From: Croceibacterium_A sp035555595
GTDB taxonomy: Bacteria; Pseudomonadota; Alphaproteobacteria; Sphingomonadales; Sphingomonadaceae
Reading direction: 5' to 3'
DNA: 64,000 nt
Assembly: GCA_035555595.1 (NCBI GenBank)
Contig: DATMGK010000031.1
Span: forward strand, 23,239-87,238
In this document: positions 33,165-41,283 of the stretch, piece after piece
Layout: each line of letters starts with the position of its first letter
Numbering within the stretch: position 1 is the stretch's first letter
Translations under genes and position numbers: made by a program
The notes under the pieces: model-generated
The model's database searches: none
The model's input: only the letters and a program-made list of their open reading frames with translations
Told to the model about the DNA's origin: nothing

Positions 33165-34642
33165 CCGAAGAAATCGACATTCAGGACCGCGCGGCGCGTG
33201 AAGCGGCGGCGAAAGTCGCCGACTACGAACACGGCTGGTCGGCGGATATCGAGCAGGAATTCGCGCCCAAGGGGCTGGATGAAAGCACCGTGCGCTTCAT
33301 TTCGGCCAAGAAGAACGAGCCGGAATGGATGCTCGACTGGCGGCTCAAGGCATTCCGCATGTGGCAGGATATGGAAGCGCCGGATTGGGCGCGGCTGGAC
33401 GTGCCGCCGATCGATTACCAGAACGCCTATTACTATGCTGCGCCCAAGGCGAAGCCAAAGCTCAAGAGCCTGGACGAACTCGATCCCGAGATTCGCGAGG
33501 TCTACGACAAGCTGGGCATCCCGCTGGAAGAGCAGAAGGTGCTCGCCGGCGTGGAAGGTGCGCGCAAGGTTGCCGTGGATGCGGTGTTCGACAGCGTCTC
33601 CGTCGCCACGACTTTCCGTGAGGAACTGTCGAAGGCGGGGGTGATCTTCCTGTCGATCAGCGAGGCGATCCGCGAATACCCCGATCTGGTCCGCAAGTGG
33701 CTGGGCAAGGTGGTGCCGCAGCGCGACAACTACTTCGCCACGCTCAACAGCGCGGTCTTTTCGGACGGCACTTTCGTCTACATCCCGGAAGGGGTGCGCT
33801 GCCCGATGGAGCTGAGCACCTATTTCCGTATCAACGCCGAAAATACCGGCCAGTTCGAACGCACGCTGATCATCGCGGACAAGGGCAGCTACGTCTCCTA
33901 CCTCGAAGGCTGCACTGCGCCGCAGCGGGATGAGAACCAGCTGCACGCCGCGGTGGTGGAACTGGTCGCGCTGGACGATGCGGAGATCAAGTATTCCACC
34001 GTGCAGAACTGGTACCCCGGCGATGCCCAGGGGAAGGGTGGCATCTACAACTTCGTCACCAAGCGCGGGCTGTGCCAGGGCGCGCGGTCGAAGATTTCGT
34101 GGACGCAGGTGGAAACCGGCAGCGCGATCACGTGGAAGTATCCCAGCTGCGTGCTGAACGGTGAGGATTCGGTGGGCGAGTTTTACTCCGTCGCCGTCAC
34201 CAACAATTACCAGCAGGCCGATACCGGGACCAAGATGATCCATAACGGTCGCGGCAGCCGCTCGACGATCGTGTCCAAGGGCATCAGCGCCGGGCGCAGC
34301 AACAACACCTATCGCGGGCTGGTGCGGGTGGCCGCCAACGCCGATGGCGTGCGCAATTTCACCCAGTGCGACAGCCTGCTGCTTGGCAGCGACTGCGGCG
34401 CGCACACGGTGCCCTATATCGAGGTGAAGAACCCGACCGCCCAGATCGAGCACGAGGCGACGACCAGCAAGATCAGCGACGACCAGCTGTTCTACGCCAT
34501 GCAGCGCGGGCTCGGTCAGGAAGAGGCGGTGGCCCTGATCGTCAACGGATTTGCCAAAGAGGTCTTGCAGCAATTGCCGATGGAATTCGCCGTTGAGGCG
34601 CAGAAACTGCTGGGCATCAGCCTGGAAGGGAGCGTGGGGTGA
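33161..34642 (+). CDS. sufB: SufB, scaffold of the SUF Fe-S assembly system
   Basis: SufB is the scaffold on which SUF builds Fe-S clusters, as part of SufBC2D. The 493-aa protein has KKNEPEWMLDWRLKAF near the N-terminus, the core beta-helix domain with YSTVQNWYPGD, KGGIYNFVTKRG, the SWTQVETGS strand, and ending KEVLQQLPMEFAVEAQKLL. The start ATG 33161 overlaps the regulator stop (ATGA). Sequence and length are normal. Confidence 0.97.
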   Translation: MTEEIDIQDRAAREAAAKVADYEHGWSADIEQEFAPKGLDESTVRFISAKKNEPEWMLDWRLKAFRMWQDMEAPDWARLDVPPIDYQNAYYYAAPKAKPKLKSLDELDPEIREVYDKLGIPLEEQKVLAGVEGARKVAVDAVFDSVSVATTFREELSKAGVIFLSISEAIREYPDLVRKWLGKVVPQRDNYFATLNSAVFSDGTFVYIPEGVRCPMELSTYFRINAENTGQFERTLIIADKGSYVSYLEGCTAPQRDENQLHAAVVELVALDDAEIKYSTVQNWYPGDAQGKGGIYNFVTKRGLCQGARSKISWTQVETGSAITWKYPSCVLNGEDSVGEFYSVAVTNNYQQADTGTKMIHNGRGSRSTIVSKGISAGRSNNTYRGLVRVAANADGVRNFTQCDSLLLGSDCGAHTVPYIEVKNPTAQIEHEATTSKISDDQLFYAMQRGLGQEEAVALIVNGFAKEVLQQLPMEFAVEAQKLLGISLEGSVG

Positions 34643-34941
34643 GCAACAACGAGCGGCGGGATTGGACTCAAGAAGGTGCGTTTTTTGCAAGCGATGGCGC
34701 ATCAGTGCGCGCTTACGATGATGTTTTCCTCATCGAGCCCGTCGCCGTGAGAGATCAAGGCAAGGGAGGGCCATGGGAAACTGTCCCAAGTGGCAGTCAG
34801 GCCACCGTCCTCTTCTTTACGGCCGATCACCCTGCTGAACTCGACCTTGAATGTTACGTCGAGGATGGCTTCTGTTTTGCTCAAACTACCGCTGCCAATG
34901 TTCGATTTGCCATCCGTAACGAAGAGAAATATCCGCGATGA
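34639..34941 (+). CDS. small orphan protein inside the suf operon
   Basis: A 100-aa protein of unknown family begins at GTG 34639, overlapping the sufB stop, and ends overlapping the next gene (ATGA). It reads SVRAYDDVFLIEPVAVRDQG, then strands such as ATVLFFTADHPAELDLECYV, which look like a small beta domain. Base composition is lower in GC than sufB and sufC. It is therefore a candidate insertion kept in frame with operon-style couplings. I cannot assign a function. Confidence 0.6.
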   Translation: MSNNERRDWTQEGAFFASDGASVRAYDDVFLIEPVAVRDQGKGGPWETVPSGSQATVLFFTADHPAELDLECYVEDGFCFAQTTAANVRFAIRNEEKYPR

Positions 34942-35465
34942 CTGAGCGCAAGACCCTTCAGCTCCGCGAACCCGCGGAAACCGCCGCAACCCCCGCGCTC
35001 AAAAAGAAGGGGCGCGGCTGGGAAATCTCGGACAAGCGGCTCGATACGCTGCACGAACGCGCGCGCGAATTGCGCCGCCATTCGAGCGAGGCGCACACCG
35101 TGCTGGCGGAACGGTTCTCCAAGGCGGATCTTGGCCGTTATGCTTTCAAGCGGCATGCGGTGGTCGGTTCCGCCATTGTCGATTTCAACTGCCACAACCT
35201 CGGCATGGCCATCGACATTGACGAGGGCGACGAGCCGGAAGCGATCGCCAAGCGGCGGGACAAGAGCCTTGAAGCCGTTGGCGTGCGAGTGATGCGGATC
35301 AAGGCCGCCGACATCCTTGAAAACATCGACGACGTGCTGGCCCGCATAACCGCCGGAATGCGCCTGCGCATCTCGGACAAGAAGGAAGCGGCGCGCGCCC
35401 ACCGCGAAGCCAATCCGAACCAGCATTATTCGCGGCCCCGACCCAGGAAATCAGACAGTGCTTAA
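34938..35465 (+). CDS. DUF559 domain protein (restriction-nuclease-like fold)
   Basis: The 175-aa protein has a DUF559 domain (about 40-130): ARELRRHSSEAHTVLAERFS, YAFKRHAVVGSAIVDFNCHN (with the D of the nuclease-like core), then DKSLEAVGVRVMRIKAADI. DUF559 belongs to the PD-(D/E)xK nuclease superfamily, related to Vsr. The usual catalytic residues are partly present, but activity is unproven. It sits between the orphan protein and sufC with overlapping ends, so it is made with the suf genes. That position is unusual and unexplained. Confidence 0.8.
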   Translation: MTERKTLQLREPAETAATPALKKKGRGWEISDKRLDTLHERARELRRHSSEAHTVLAERFSKADLGRYAFKRHAVVGSAIVDFNCHNLGMAIDIDEGDEPEAIAKRRDKSLEAVGVRVMRIKAADILENIDDVLARITAGMRLRISDKKEAARAHREANPNQHYSRPRPRKSDSA

Positions 35466-36201
35466 GATCGATAACCTCCATGCCACCGTCGCCGACAAGC
35501 CGATCCTCAAGGGCCTGTCCCTCACCGTCAATGCGGGCGAGGTTCATGCGATTATGGGGCCGAACGGGGCGGGCAAATCCACGCTGGCTTATGTGCTGGG
35601 CGGGCGTCCCGGATATGAAGTGACGGAAGGTTCGGTCACGCTCGCCGGGCAGGATTTGCTGGCGCTTGATCCGCATGAACGGGCTGCTGCCGGGCTGTTC
35701 CTCGGGTTTCAGTATCCGGTTGAGATTCCCGGCGTTTCCACGGTGCAGTTCCTGCGCGAGGCGCTGAACGCGCAGCGCAAGGCGCGGGGGGAAGAACCGC
35801 TGTCGGGCGGCGAGTTCCTGAAGCTGGCGCGCGAGAAGGCGGCGCTGCTGAAGCTGGACCCCGAAATGCTCAAGCGCCCGGTCAACCTCGGCTTTTCAGG
35901 CGGGGAGAAGAAGCGGGCAGAGATGGTGCAGATGGGCATCCTCGATCCCTCGCTGGCGGTGCTGGACGAGACCGATTCCGGCCTCGACATCGATGCGCTG
36001 CGCATTGTGGGCGAAGGGATCAACGCGATCATGCGCCGTCCCGACAAGGGCGTGCTGCTGATCACGCATTACCAGCGGCTGCTCGATTACGTGAAGCCGG
36101 ATGTGGTCCATGTGCTGGCAAAGGGCCGCATCGTGAAGAGCGGCGGCCCTGAATTGGCGCTGGAGCTGGAAAAGCAGGGTTACGAGGCGGTGGCGGCGTG
36201 A
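35458..36201 (+). CDS. sufC: SufC, ATPase of the SUF complex
   Basis: SufC is the ABC-type ATPase that drives SufB-SufD. The 247-aa protein has Walker A GPNGAGKSTLAYVLGG, the Q-loop region FLGFQYPVEIPG, signature FSGGEKKRAEMVQM, and Walker B LAVLDETDSGLDIDALR followed by the H-loop LLITHYQRLL. The start is GTG 35458. The next gene, sufD, begins at its stop codon. Confidence 0.97.
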   Translation: MLKIDNLHATVADKPILKGLSLTVNAGEVHAIMGPNGAGKSTLAYVLGGRPGYEVTEGSVTLAGQDLLALDPHERAAAGLFLGFQYPVEIPGVSTVQFLREALNAQRKARGEEPLSGGEFLKLAREKAALLKLDPEMLKRPVNLGFSGGEKKRAEMVQMGILDPSLAVLDETDSGLDIDALRIVGEGINAIMRRPDKGVLLITHYQRLLDYVKPDVVHVLAKGRIVKSGGPELALELEKQGYEAVAA

Positions 36202-36953
36202 TGGAGCTGGCGGCCCTTCCTACCGCGCGCGATGAGGAATGGCGCTACGCCGACTTTTCGGCGGTGGACGCGCTCGCGCCCGAAGCGTTTTCGGAGTGGA
36301 AAGACGTCACCCTCGCGCCGGGCGAAGTGCGTCGCAAGTGCCTCGTAGTCGGCGGCGATGCGCCGGAACTGCACCGTATCCGCCTGACCGTGGGCGAAGG
36401 TGCACGGGCGGAACTGTTCGTGGCTAATATCGGTGCGGCCTATACGCGCGTTGAGGCGGAAGTGAGGCTGGCGCGCGGCGCGCATTTCCAGTTCGGCGGC
36501 GTGACGATCGGCGGGGGCGATGCGACGCGCGAATTCGTCACCCGCACCGTTCATGTAGAGCCGGAAGCGACCAGTGAACAGGTCGTCCGCGCGGTCCACT
36601 GGAACACCGCGACCGGCAATTTCCTTGGCCGTATCGATGTCGCGCGTGATGCGCAGAAGACTGACGCGGCACAGGATTTCAAGGCGCTGCTGCTGGAACG
36701 TGGCGCATCTGCCAATGCCAAGCCGGAACTGGAAATCTTCGCGGATGACGTGAAGTGCGCCCACGGCGCGGCCATCGGCCAGATGGACGAAATGGCCCGC
36801 TTCTACATGGCAGCGCGGGGAATCCCGCCAGAGGCTGCGCGCAAGCTGCTGGTCCATGCCTTCATCGCGGATGCCTTCGTGGCGCTGGACGATGAGGGGG
36901 AGCGCGAGCGTCTGCTGGAAGCGGCGCTTTCCGCGCTGGGTGATGCGGCATGA
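36201..36953 (+). CDS. sufD: SufD, SUF assembly protein
   Basis: SufD pairs with SufB on the SufC dimer and helps iron acquisition. At 250 aa it is shorter than enterobacterial SufD but typical of sphingomonads. It shows EEWRYADFSAVDAL at the start, the beta-helix core, and the SufBD-family C-terminus DVKCAHGAAIGQMDEMARFY. ATG 36201 overlaps the sufC TGA; GTG 36198 is an equally close alternative. Confidence 0.93.
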   Translation: MELAALPTARDEEWRYADFSAVDALAPEAFSEWKDVTLAPGEVRRKCLVVGGDAPELHRIRLTVGEGARAELFVANIGAAYTRVEAEVRLARGAHFQFGGVTIGGGDATREFVTRTVHVEPEATSEQVVRAVHWNTATGNFLGRIDVARDAQKTDAAQDFKALLLERGASANAKPELEIFADDVKCAHGAAIGQMDEMARFYMAARGIPPEAARKLLVHAFIADAFVALDDEGERERLLEAALSALGDAA

Positions 36954-38155
36954 GCGATACGGCGACCCTGGCGCCCCGTCTTGGACAGGATTTGAGGTCC
37001 GACTTCCCCGGCCTGCTCAACGGCGAAGGTGCACCGTGGCACTACCTCGATTCCGCCGCGACCGCGCAGAAGCCGCAGGCGGTGATCGATGCCATGGTGC
37101 GGGCCATGGGTGCCGACTACGCGACCGTGCATCGCGGCGTTTATACCCGTTCTGCCGAAATGACGCTGGCCTATGAAGCCGCGCGGCGGCGGGTGGCGGC
37201 GTTCATCGGCGGGCGTGAGGACGAGGTGGTGTTTACGCGCGGCGCGACCGAGGCGATCAATCTTGTTGCCTACAGTTACCCCGGCAAGGGCCGGGTTTTG
37301 CTGTCGGAACTGGAACATCATTCCAATATCGTGCCGTGGCAATTGGCTGGCTGGCAGGTGGATGTCTGCCCGCTGACAAGCGATGGGCGGATCGATCTGG
37401 ACGCGGCGGAGCGGATGCTGACGCGCGAACACACCATGGTCGCCTTCGCTCATGTGTCCAACGTGCTCGGCTCTGTGCTGGACGCGCGCCGCGCGGCGGA
37501 TATCGCCCATGCCGTTGGGGCGAAGCTGCTGCTGGACGGATGCCAGGCCGTGCCGCGCCTGCCGGTCGATGTCGCGGCGCTCCATTGCGATTACTACGCT
37601 TTCTCAGGCCATAAGCTCTACGGCCCCACCGGCATCGGCGCGCTGTGGGGGCGCAGGGAACTGCTTGACGTCATGCCGCCGTGGCAAGGTGGCGGGGCGA
37701 TGATCGAGAGGGTGACGTTTGAAAAGACCACCTTCGCGCCGCCGTCCCAGCGGTTTGAGGCTGGCACGCCTGCAATCGTGGAGGCGATCGGGCTGGGCGC
37801 TGCCTGCGAATACGTCAGCAACATCGGCCTTGAGGCGATCCACGCGCACGAGGCGGCGCTGGTTGCCCAATTGCGCGATGCACTGCGGTCGCGGAACGAT
37901 GTCACGGTGTTCGGGCCGGAAGCCAGCGCGGGCATAGTCAGCTTTGCGATGGACGGCATTCATCCCCACGATCTGGGCACTATATTGGACGAAGAGAACG
38001 TGGCGATCCGCGCGGGCCATCACTGCGCGCAGCCGTTGATGGATCGGCTGGGCGTTCCGGCGACGGCGCGGGCCAGCTTCGGGCTCTACAGCGACGAAAG
38101 CGATGTGGCGGCCCTGCTGCGCGGGATCGAACGCGCGAGGAGGATTTTCGGGTGA
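36950..38155 (+). CDS. sufS: SufS cysteine desulfurase
   Basis: SufS releases sulfur from cysteine as a persulfide for Fe-S assembly. The 401-aa group II desulfurase has HYLDSAATAQKPQAVIDAM, ELEHHSNIVPWQL, the PLP lysine K222 in FSGHKLYGPTGIG, and the catalytic cysteine C359 in RAGHHCAQP. No SufE or SufU gene is in the block, so the sulfur acceptor lies elsewhere or SufB is the direct target. Confidence 0.96.
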   Translation: MSDTATLAPRLGQDLRSDFPGLLNGEGAPWHYLDSAATAQKPQAVIDAMVRAMGADYATVHRGVYTRSAEMTLAYEAARRRVAAFIGGREDEVVFTRGATEAINLVAYSYPGKGRVLLSELEHHSNIVPWQLAGWQVDVCPLTSDGRIDLDAAERMLTREHTMVAFAHVSNVLGSVLDARRAADIAHAVGAKLLLDGCQAVPRLPVDVAALHCDYYAFSGHKLYGPTGIGALWGRRELLDVMPPWQGGGAMIERVTFEKTTFAPPSQRFEAGTPAIVEAIGLGAACEYVSNIGLEAIHAHEAALVAQLRDALRSRNDVTVFGPEASAGIVSFAMDGIHPHDLGTILDEENVAIRAGHHCAQPLMDRLGVPATARASFGLYSDESDVAALLRGIERARRIFG

Positions 38156-38634
38156 TGAGCGAAGAGGCAGACAAGTCTTTCCGCATAGAGGAAGTCGAAA
38201 CAGTATCTGCCCCGCCGCGTGCGCGGGTGGAGGACGCCGAACCTGCGGCCGAAAAGCTGGAGCGCAAGCGCGACTATCTCGACGGGTTCCTGTCGCAGAA
38301 GCCGCAGGAGACTGCACCGGGGGAGCCCGGCGGCGCGCTGTATGAAAACGTCATCGATGCGCTGAAGGAAATCTACGATCCGGAAATCCCGGTGAACATC
38401 TATGATCTTGGCCTGATCTATGGCGTGGATGTGACCGACGATGGCGATGTCGCCATCGTGATGACGCTGACCACGCCGCATTGCCCGGTGGCGGAATCGA
38501 TGCCGGGCGAGGTCGAACTGCGCGTCAGCGCGGTGCCGGGCGTTCGCGATGCGCAGGTGGAAATCACCTGGACCCCGCCCTGGGACCCCTCGAAGATGAG
38601 CGACGAGGCGCGGCTGGAATTGGGAATGCTGTGA
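38155..38634 (+). CDS. SufT-like DUF59/MIP18 Fe-S assembly protein
   Basis: The 159-aa protein has an acidic N-terminal extension (about 1-55) and a DUF59 domain (about 60-159) with EIYDPEIPVNIYDLGLIYG and LTTPHCPVAESMPGEVE, containing the conserved Cys. DUF59 proteins of suf operons are called SufT and help mature Fe-S enzymes when demand is high. The start overlaps the sufS stop; ATG 38155 is used, GTG 38152 is in frame. Confidence 0.9.
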   Translation: MSEEADKSFRIEEVETVSAPPRARVEDAEPAAEKLERKRDYLDGFLSQKPQETAPGEPGGALYENVIDALKEIYDPEIPVNIYDLGLIYGVDVTDDGDVAIVMTLTTPHCPVAESMPGEVELRVSAVPGVRDAQVEITWTPPWDPSKMSDEARLELGML

Positions 38635-38674
38635 TGGCGTGCCTATATCTTCGCGAAGGCAGGAAAACGATCCG

Positions 38675-39031
38675 ATGACCGAAACGAAAACCCGCGTCCG
38701 CCCGGCAGCCGTTATCCTCACGCCCGGCGCGGAAACGCGCATCGCCGATCTGATGGCGAAAGCGCCCGATGGGGCGATCGGCGTGAAACTGTCCACTCCG
38801 CGTCGCGGCTGCTCCGGTCTGGCCTATTCGGTGGACTATGTGACGGAAGAACAGGCTTTCGACGAGAAGATCGAAACGCCCGGGGGCATGTTCTATATCG
38901 ACGGGGCCAGTGTGCTCTACCTCATCGGCAGCACGATGGACTGGCAGGAGGATGATTTCACCGCCGGTTTCGTATTCCAGAACCCCAACGCCAAGGGCGC
39001 TTGCGGTTGTGGGGAGAGCTTTACGGTATAG
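38675..39031 (+). CDS. sufA: SufA A-type iron-sulfur carrier
   Basis: SufA receives clusters from SufBCD and carries them to targets. The 118-aa protein has the cysteines in PRRGCSGLAYSVDY and GACGCGESF, and the HesB/IscA fold. A second A-type protein, erpA, lies at 11430-11759. I chose ATG 38675 (MTETKTRVRPAAVIL); the upstream part of the frame overlaps the previous gene. Confidence 0.92.
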   Translation: MTETKTRVRPAAVILTPGAETRIADLMAKAPDGAIGVKLSTPRRGCSGLAYSVDYVTEEQAFDEKIETPGGMFYIDGASVLYLIGSTMDWQEDDFTAGFVFQNPNAKGACGCGESFTV

Positions 39032-39034
39032 CCG

Positions 39035-39487
39035 TCAGCGCCGCAGCGACGATACGCAACTGGCGCGATCCACGTCCTGCCCGTCACTGGTGCGCCGCGC
39101 CTCCACCCATGTGGCGACCGGTTGTGCCCCTTCGCTCAGCGGATAGAGGAATACGTCCAGCACGCAGGACCGGCCGACGAATTGCAGTTTCCGCATGTCG
39201 CCTTCTCGCACGTCCAGCCGTGGATCGCCGAAGCGCCGGATCAGGGCATTCGCATCCTGACGGATCACGTTTTCCAGACCGGGGGATCGCATGATCTCTG
39301 GCGCTACAAAGCTCGGCCGGGGCGGCCGTGACGGCAAGGTCGGTGGGACGGGAGCCTGTGTGGGGGGGCGCAACACCTGCGGTGATCCGGGGCGCGATGA
39401 TTGGGGGGCGGGCGCAGGGGCTGGCACGGCGGCGCAGCCCGCCACCAGCGGGATCAACAGCATCAGGGCGGCAAAACGCGGGGTCAA
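39035..39487 (-). CDS. lipoprotein, function unknown
   Basis: The 150-aa precursor starts at TTG 39487, overlapping the EI24 stop. It has a lipobox (LVAGC at about 14-18), a Pro-rich spacer (about 20-60), and a conserved-looking domain LENVIRQDANALIRRFGDPR and GRSCVLDVFLYPL. I do not recognise a family. The cysteines in GRSC and ASCVSSL may form a disulfide in the periplasm. It converges on sufA with four bases between stops. Confidence 0.75.
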   Translation of the reverse strand: MTPRFAALMLLIPLVAGCAAVPAPAPAPQSSRPGSPQVLRPPTQAPVPPTLPSRPPRPSFVAPEIMRSPGLENVIRQDANALIRRFGDPRLDVREGDMRKLQFVGRSCVLDVFLYPLSEGAQPVATWVEARRTSDGQDVDRASCVSSLRR

Positions 39488-40179
39488 CTTGGCCTCCGTC
39501 TATGGATCAGATTGGTGGCGGCGGCCGCACCCAGCACAGGCGCGATGAAATTCACCAGTGGCAACGCCAGCAGTGCGGCAACCGCGCCGCCCAGCAGAAA
39601 TCGTTCGCCCATTCCGGTCGGTGCCGGATCGCCGCGAAAGCGCCGGTGGCGCAGCCAGACCATGTCCTGCAATTCCCGCCCCACCAGCACGGCATTGACG
39701 AACAGGAACAGCAGCGCCGGGCCAATGCCCGTCACGATCAGCACAAGTGCAAAGGGCAGCGCGGCCAGATTGACCAGCAGCGCCCGTGATGCGGCGCGGA
39801 TGCTGGTGGAAAGCTGTTCGGCAATGGGCAGATCGCGCGCCTGCCCGGCCCTTTCGGGATAGCTGCGCGCCTCCACCGCCTGAACCACTTCATCGGCGAA
39901 GAAGCCGATCACTGCCATCGCCACGATGCGCCATGCCAGCCACAGGCCCAGCAGCGCCATCAGCAGCGAGGCCAGTCCGCGTATCTCCTCCGCGCCGGGA
40001 AACAGCGTGTCGCCCAGCCCGGCCCCGGCCAGCGCCCAGTCGATCAGATACCAGCCGCCCCACACTACCGCTGCGAACAGCACCAGTGTCACCGCCAGGC
40101 TTTTCAGCATGATGCGGATAATGCGCGGATCGGCCAATTGGCCGATTGCGAGCAGCAGCGATGCGGTTACCGTGCCCAT
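39484..40179 (-). CDS. EI24/CysZ-like membrane protein
   Basis: The 231-aa protein has four to six hydrophobic segments and matches the EI24 domain: an opening SLLLAIGQLADPRIIRIML, a charged loop, then ALPFALVLIVTGIGPALLFL. In enterobacteria CysZ of this family carries sulfate, but the transported substrate here is unknown. It shares an overlap with the lipoprotein downstream. Confidence 0.85.
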   Translation of the reverse strand: MGTVTASLLLAIGQLADPRIIRIMLKSLAVTLVLFAAVVWGGWYLIDWALAGAGLGDTLFPGAEEIRGLASLLMALLGLWLAWRIVAMAVIGFFADEVVQAVEARSYPERAGQARDLPIAEQLSTSIRAASRALLVNLAALPFALVLIVTGIGPALLFLFVNAVLVGRELQDMVWLRHRRFRGDPAPTGMGERFLLGGAVAALLALPLVNFIAPVLGAAAATNLIHRRRPS

Positions 40180-40287
40180 CCGTGCTTGCGATTGCCTGCG
40201 CTGCAGGCCAAGTCAACGCTACGAATGAAAGACCCGTGTGCAGGGCCGTCCCGGCTCTCGCCATTTCCGTGATGCCGGAAGGATTCC

Positions 40288-41283
40288 ATGAAAGACCCGA
40301 GATACGACGTGATCGCGATCGGCAATGCCATCGTCGACGTGATGTCCCCCTGCGACGATGAACTGATCGAGGAATTGCAGCTCAACCGTGGCGGCATGAC
40401 TCTGGTCGACGCCGCGCGGGCGAAGGAGCTGTACGACGCGATGGGCCCCGCGCGCGAGGTTTCGGGCGGATCGGCGGCGAACACGCTGGCGGGCCTTGCG
40501 GCGTTGGGCGCGCAATGCGCGTTCATCGGGCAGGTCGCGAAGGATCAGCTGGGGGAAGTCTTCGCGCACGATATTCATGCGGCTGGCATTGATTTCGATA
40601 CGCCAGCCCAAGACGGGGAGCCGACCGGTCGATGCCTGATCTTCGTCACGCCCGACGGGCAGCGGACGATGAATACCTTCCTCGGCGCCTCGCAGGCCTT
40701 GCCCGCCGCTGCTCTGAATGAAGAAGCGATTAGCGGCGCCAGCATCCTCTACCTTGAAGGCTATCTGTGGGATCCGGAAGTGCCGCGCGCCGCGATGCGC
40801 CATGCGATCGAAACGGCCCGTGCGGCCGGACGCAAGGTGGCTTTCACCCTCAGCGAGGTCTTCGTGATCGATCGCTACGGCGATGATTTCCGGGCGCTGA
40901 TCGAAGAAGGGCTGATCGACATCCTGTTCGCCAATCATCACGAGCTGTTCGCGCTGACCGGTACTGATGATCTGGAGGCGGGGCTTGCCGCGCTGGCGGG
41001 CAAAGTGCCTACGCTGGTCGTCACCTGCAGCGCCGATGGCGCGGTGGCGGTATCGAACGGCGAACGCGCGAAAGTCGCGGCCGAACCGATCGATCAGGTG
41101 GTCGACACCACCGGCGCGGGCGACCTCTTCGCCGCCGGGTTCCTTTATGGCCACGTCCGTGGCGAACCGCTCAGCACCTGCCTGCGCCGGGGCGCGATCG
41201 CCGCGGCAGAGATCATCAGTCACTATGGCGCTCGGCCAGAGGCAAACCTGCAGGCGCTGATGGCGGAAAAGCTGGGGAGCTAG
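40288..41283 (+). CDS. PfkB-family carbohydrate/adenosine kinase
   Basis: The 331-aa kinase has the PfkB signatures: an N-terminal GNAIVDVMSPC and GGSAANTLAGLAALGA, PDGQRTMNTFLGAS, and the C-terminal DTTGAGDLFAAGFLYG with the catalytic Asp. This group is usually annotated as adenosine kinase in alphaproteobacteria. GGAAGGATT precedes ATG 40288. The substrate assignment is from similarity only. It converges with purD. Confidence 0.88.
   Translation: MKDPRYDVIAIGNAIVDVMSPCDDELIEELQLNRGGMTLVDAARAKELYDAMGPAREVSGGSAANTLAGLAALGAQCAFIGQVAKDQLGEVFAHDIHAAGIDFDTPAQDGEPTGRCLIFVTPDGQRTMNTFLGASQALPAAALNEEAISGASILYLEGYLWDPEVPRAAMRHAIETARAAGRKVAFTLSEVFVIDRYGDDFRALIEEGLIDILFANHHELFALTGTDDLEAGLAALAGKVPTLVVTCSADGAVAVSNGERAKVAAEPIDQVVDTTGAGDLFAAGFLYGHVRGEPLSTCLRRGAIAAAEIISHYGARPEANLQALMAEKLGS

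Noticed and set aside
32771..34702. 643-residue open frame antisense to the regulator and sufB
   Set aside because: No recognisable family; explained as a shadow of sufB codons.
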